DNA of 46,019 nt from positions 1-46,019 of the forward strand of contig JAIXQU010000060.1 of the NCBI GenBank assembly GCA_027485575.1, in the 5' to 3' direction. The notes under the pieces were generated by a model. That model did no database searches and was not told where the DNA came from. It saw only the letters and a list, made by a program, of their open reading frames with translations. Made by a program: the position numbers and the translations under genes. The stretch comes from Cytophagaceae bacterium (GTDB taxonomy: Bacteria; Bacteroidota; Bacteroidia; Cytophagales; Flexibacteraceae). Positions 43,646 to 46,019 of this stretch are shown piece by piece (position 1 is the first letter of the stretch; each line of letters starts with the position of its first letter).

Positions 43646-43990
43646 TCAGCCCTGGACTACCAGAAAACCAAATGATTCCGAGCTTATGAATTCCTTTATC
43701 TGATCTACATTTTTTCGGATGATATCAGCCAAATATTGGTTGGTAAGATTACCGGTATTCAGAAAAACTACCTTTGGTGGACTGCCAAACAGAAGTGACA
43801 ATTTTATAAAGTCTTCATCCCTTGTCAGAATGTGGTAACCATTTTCTTTTGCATATTTCCAAACCAAATGATCGGAAACTGGGGGAACAAGACCAGTTTT
43901 AGGTGACAATAAATAAGTAATTTCTCCCAGCGAATCGTTAAGAAGTGGAATAATTCTCCTGGAGATATTTTCATCCAAAAGAAATTTCAT
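43646..43990 (-). CDS. DUF5615 PIN-like toxin
   Basis: A 114-residue protein of the DUF5615/Mut7-C-like PIN superfamily. The N-terminal KFLLDENIS (D6, E7) and the later GYHILTRDEDF (D58, D60) supply the acidic residues expected of a metal-dependent ribonuclease; PPKVVFLNTGNL is also typical. Its ATG overlaps the antitoxin stop by 4 bp (43987-43990). In such pairs the PIN-like protein is presumed to be the RNase toxin. The pair is bracketed by two structured repeats. Confidence 0.9.
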   Translation of the reverse strand: MKFLLDENISRRIIPLLNDSLGEITYLLSPKTGLVPPVSDHLVWKYAKENGYHILTRDEDFIKLSLLFGSPPKVVFLNTGNLTNQYLADIIRKNVDQIKEFISSESFGFLVVQG

Positions 43991-44214
43991 GCAGCAATAA
44001 TGCGGGTAGTAGATTCCTTGTCAGCCGCAAAGGCAAGTGCGGCCAAAATCTGTTCTTTGTTAAGTTGCGGGAAATCTGAAATAATATCTTCGTAAGTCAA
44101 ACCGGAGGCAAGAAAACCCAGAATATCAGCCACAGAGATACGTGTACCCGAAATGCAGGGCTTACCAAACCGAATTTCCGAATCAATCACAATAAAAGGT
44201 TCCCAGCTTTTCAT
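43987..44214 (-). CDS. DUF433 antitoxin
   Basis: A 75-residue DUF433 protein, an HTH-like small protein regularly encoded just before DUF5615 toxins. Diagnostic sequence: IVIDSEIRFGKPCISGTRISVADILGFLASGLTYEDIISDFPQLNKEQILAALAFA. It probably binds and neutralises the PIN-like protein and represses the operon, as other antitoxins do. It is the first gene of the pair. Confidence 0.9.
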   Translation of the reverse strand: MKSWEPFIVIDSEIRFGKPCISGTRISVADILGFLASGLTYEDIISDFPQLNKEQILAALAFAADKESTTRIIAA

Positions 44215-44557
44215 TGATGCAAATATAGAAAAAACAGTCCTAACTTCCTTTTAACTTTGATTCGTTTAGAAACATTGACTGCGGTATGGCTCTGTTCGGC
44301 GAAGTCACAGACTTTGTTGTTTTGTTTTCAAAACCTGGTTTTGAAAGGCCTATTAAATGTTTGTGCTCAGTTGGCAGTAGGTGTGGATTACAAATCCGTT
44401 ATATCTATAGTCCGGGATGCCCTTCGGAATATCCGGGACAGCGGTATTACTGAAGGGTTTTGCCATCATATTCTGAAAACACCTTGCCAACCATTTTTAA
44501 ATCAGACAACCGGTCTGAAATTTCAACAGGAACCCAAATGAACAGAAAGGGATATCA
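44215..44557. other. 343-bp intergenic region containing repeat copy 3
   Basis: Upstream of the toxin-antitoxin pair and downstream of the FISUMP gene, both leftward. It must hold the pair's promoter (within about 75 bp of 44214) and the structured repeat at 44290-44444. Nothing else is recognised. Confidence 0.5.
44290..44444 (+). repeat. structured intergenic repeat, copy 3 (155 bp)
   Basis: Same length and orientation as copy 2. The second hairpin is longer here (TTTCAAAACC with GGTTTTGAAA). In the third, two G-C pairs of copy 2 are replaced by G-U and U-G pairs, and in the fourth one pair becomes G-U, so pairing is kept while sequence drifts. Confidence 0.9.
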
Positions 44558-45829
44558 TCAGTTCCTCACACATCGAACAAAATAGCCCATCGTCTTCTTT
44601 GAAAAACTGGTTCCATTGTCAAAACTGGCACTTCCATTTGAAAGGTTAACACTGAAAGCCCATTCTGCACTGCCTCCATCTTCTGCTGCCCACCAAATCA
44701 TTTGATTACCAGCGTTGGTAATTCCTGGAAAGTTGCCATCCCAATGGCGATAATTGCCTGGATTTGCGGTAAATCCACTTTCATTGGTGGCACCCAGGTT
44801 GGGAAATTTCCATCGGCTTGTTCCCACCTCCTTCATCTTACCTCCTGCTACCTCGGAGCCTCCGAGGTGGGTGCTCAATGTGCCCCATTCCGTAATTGAA
44901 GGCACATGCCAACCTGCAGGACAGAGGTTCGCGTTTGCTGCAATGTACCAGTTGTATATGCCTCCTATGGAGTCTTTATAATGGACGTCGTTGTTGTACC
45001 AGCAATAACCGGGACTTGTAAGATTTGTCCAATCGGTCCAGGCTGGAACAAAAGGAAGGTCAGAACCATTGCTAAACTTTGTCGTTTTCAGGTTTTCAGC
45101 CATCCAGACCTGGGACCCAATTTGAACGGTAGGGTAGTCGTTGCCTTCTCCATCTGTGCATTCAAAAAAAGTAATTGGAATCAGGATGCTGGCCGAAGGA
45201 ACAATTGTCGTAACAGAAGAATAAGTTTCCGAAAATGCTTCTACCAACAACCATTCTCCATCGTTGTATTGCATGCCCGTAGAATTGGCGGTCGTGGTGC
45301 TGATTCTGGAGCCCTTGTCCGTAAGCGACTTGCCATCTGAAAAACAAATATCTGCAATTTCGTTTCCTGAGTATTGGCTCATCAGTTTTTCCGAGAAAAA
45401 ATATGTCGGAGAACTGATTGCCAGAAGATTCAACCCTTCATTCAGGTTATTCAACTGAAAGGTGTGTTGACCTTTTTCTAAAAACAGGTCGGAATGAATC
45501 CATCTTTTTCCTGAAGTGTTGAAAATAGCAATGTTTGCCGGACAAGTTTCAGGTGCTTCGAATTCGATTGTACATTTTTGGCCCATTGGATTGGGATAGA
45601 TTCGAAGTGATTTATTGGTGCTGTTGAATGTATTTGGCACATCAAGAACTCCTTGCAAGTTTAATGTATCGGTTCCCGCAAGCGTTAAAGCGGTTCCCTG
45701 GGTAAGATTCCGGACCTGGATTGAATCTATGCTGTTGGAAGCTCCGGTGGCAGCAAAAGTCAGGCGGTAGTTTTGGGCATTGGCTTTATAAAATGCCAGA
45801 ACCATGAGGATAGCTACTAATTTGTTCAT
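44558..45829 (-). CDS. secreted FISUMP (Fib_succ_major) protein with internal T9SS type A-like domain
   Basis: A 423-residue exported protein. Signal peptide (residues 1-19, ending KANAQ), then a short beta domain (YRLTFAATGASNSIDSIQVRNLTQGTALTL), a T9SS type A-like sorting domain at about 75-152 (SLRIYPNPMGQKCTIEFEAP ... GLNLLAISSPTYFFSEKLMS), a linker, and a Fibrobacter succinogenes major paralogous domain at about 223-423 (CTDGEGNDYPTVQIGSQVWMAENLKTT, LCPAGWHVPS, MGYFVRCVRN). Sorting domains are normally at the very C-terminus; here one is internal. Related proteins in Bacteroidota share this order, so it is probably a real architecture and not a fusion artefact. Function unknown; surface-associated. 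Confidence 0.85.
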   Translation of the reverse strand: MNKLVAILMVLAFYKANAQNYRLTFAATGASNSIDSIQVRNLTQGTALTLAGTDTLNLQGVLDVPNTFNSTNKSLRIYPNPMGQKCTIEFEAPETCPANIAIFNTSGKRWIHSDLFLEKGQHTFQLNNLNEGLNLLAISSPTYFFSEKLMSQYSGNEIADICFSDGKSLTDKGSRISTTTANSTGMQYNDGEWLLVEAFSETYSSVTTIVPSASILIPITFFECTDGEGNDYPTVQIGSQVWMAENLKTTKFSNGSDLPFVPAWTDWTNLTSPGYCWYNNDVHYKDSIGGIYNWYIAANANLCPAGWHVPSITEWGTLSTHLGGSEVAGGKMKEVGTSRWKFPNLGATNESGFTANPGNYRHWDGNFPGITNAGNQMIWWAAEDGGSAEWAFSVNLSNGSASFDNGTSFSKKTMGYFVRCVRN

Positions 45830-45894
45830 AAGAATTTTTAGAATAGGGTTGAAAAAATGGTGCAGAAATTTTTCCTTGAAAAATTCCAGCCTCC

Positions 45895-45902
45895 CAAATT
45901 TA
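45895..45902 (-). promoter_or_regulatory. candidate -7 element for the FISUMP gene
   Basis: The leftward strand reads TAAATTTG, a match to TAnnTTTG, about 65 bp upstream of the start. No matching TTTG at the usual -33 spacing. The rest of 45830-46019 shows nothing recognisable. Confidence 0.25.
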
Positions 45903-46019
45903 CCTGTTGATAATCTGTTTTAATTGATAATGAATTCAAGAAAAGTTGATTTGCATCAGTTCCTGAACAAAAGAAAAACAGAATGATTTTTTGGAGGAGT
46001 ATTTATTCATCATTGGGTG

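Noticed and set aside
43490-43675. Small conserved peptide encoded by the structured repeats (also at 40809-41045 and 44257-44541)
   Set aside because: The copies share a peptide such as YVQLAAYxDYKSAIS, but starts and ends differ, and the pattern of change follows hairpin pairing rather than codon positions. Structural DNA or RNA explains it better.
40878-44444. CRISPR array
   Set aside because: The three repeats are 155 bp and separated by whole genes, not by short spacers, and no cas gene is present.

Overview
The window reads as a piece of a Bacteroidota chromosome, somewhat AT-rich. Three secreted proteins carry hallmarks of that phylum: a type IX secretion (T9SS) type A sorting domain on a 3618-residue giant, a CHU_C (gliding-motility-associated, type B) C-terminus on a 661-residue protein, and a Fib_succ/FISUMP domain on a 423-residue protein. 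A genus cannot be assigned from sequence alone. No rRNA, intact tRNA, CRISPR array or intact IS transposase was seen.

Layout. 1-12.5 kb: the 3' part of a PBP4-type D-Ala-D-Ala carboxypeptidase whose 5' end lies outside the window, converging on a giant GH16 / Ig-repeat / glycine-rich surface protein. 13.5-21.3 kb: housekeeping and envelope genes on both strands (purB, a VanX-like dipeptidase, a BtuF-like binding lipoprotein, an hldD-like epimerase, nth, pdxH, a NUDIX hydrolase, an outer-membrane protein). Between the dipeptidase and the binding lipoprotein (16.25-16.31 kb) sit four perfect TTATCCACA DnaA boxes within 59 bp, beside AT-rich DNA: a strong candidate replication origin or DnaA-titration site. 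21.8-26 kb: a three-gene leftward operon of M20 amidohydrolase, secreted esterase-like protein and DUF1624 membrane acyltransferase-like protein.

27.2-40.7 kb is one long leftward array. From its upstream end it encodes a phosphoribosyltransferase, acetyl-CoA synthetase, 2-oxoacid dehydrogenase E1alpha, a zinc-ribbon protein, E1beta, E2, an acyl carrier protein, a tandem universal stress protein, an AI-2E-type permease and Hsp20, with a clear terminator after Hsp20. A second unit follows: PEP synthase, an SDR oxidoreductase and an exported helical protein. The mix of acetyl-CoA/pyruvate/PEP enzymes with stress proteins suggests a starvation or low-oxygen survival module that adjusts carbon flow. 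The genes are seen; the physiological role is inference.

40.8-46 kb is accessory. Three direct copies of an approximately 155-bp element with four conserved hairpins sit in three successive intergenic regions. Two copies bracket a DUF433/DUF5615 (PIN-like) toxin-antitoxin pair. Immediately after the first copy is a 263-bp MITE-like segment with terminal inverted repeats and a 4-bp direct repeat. The CHU_C and FISUMP proteins lie in this stretch.
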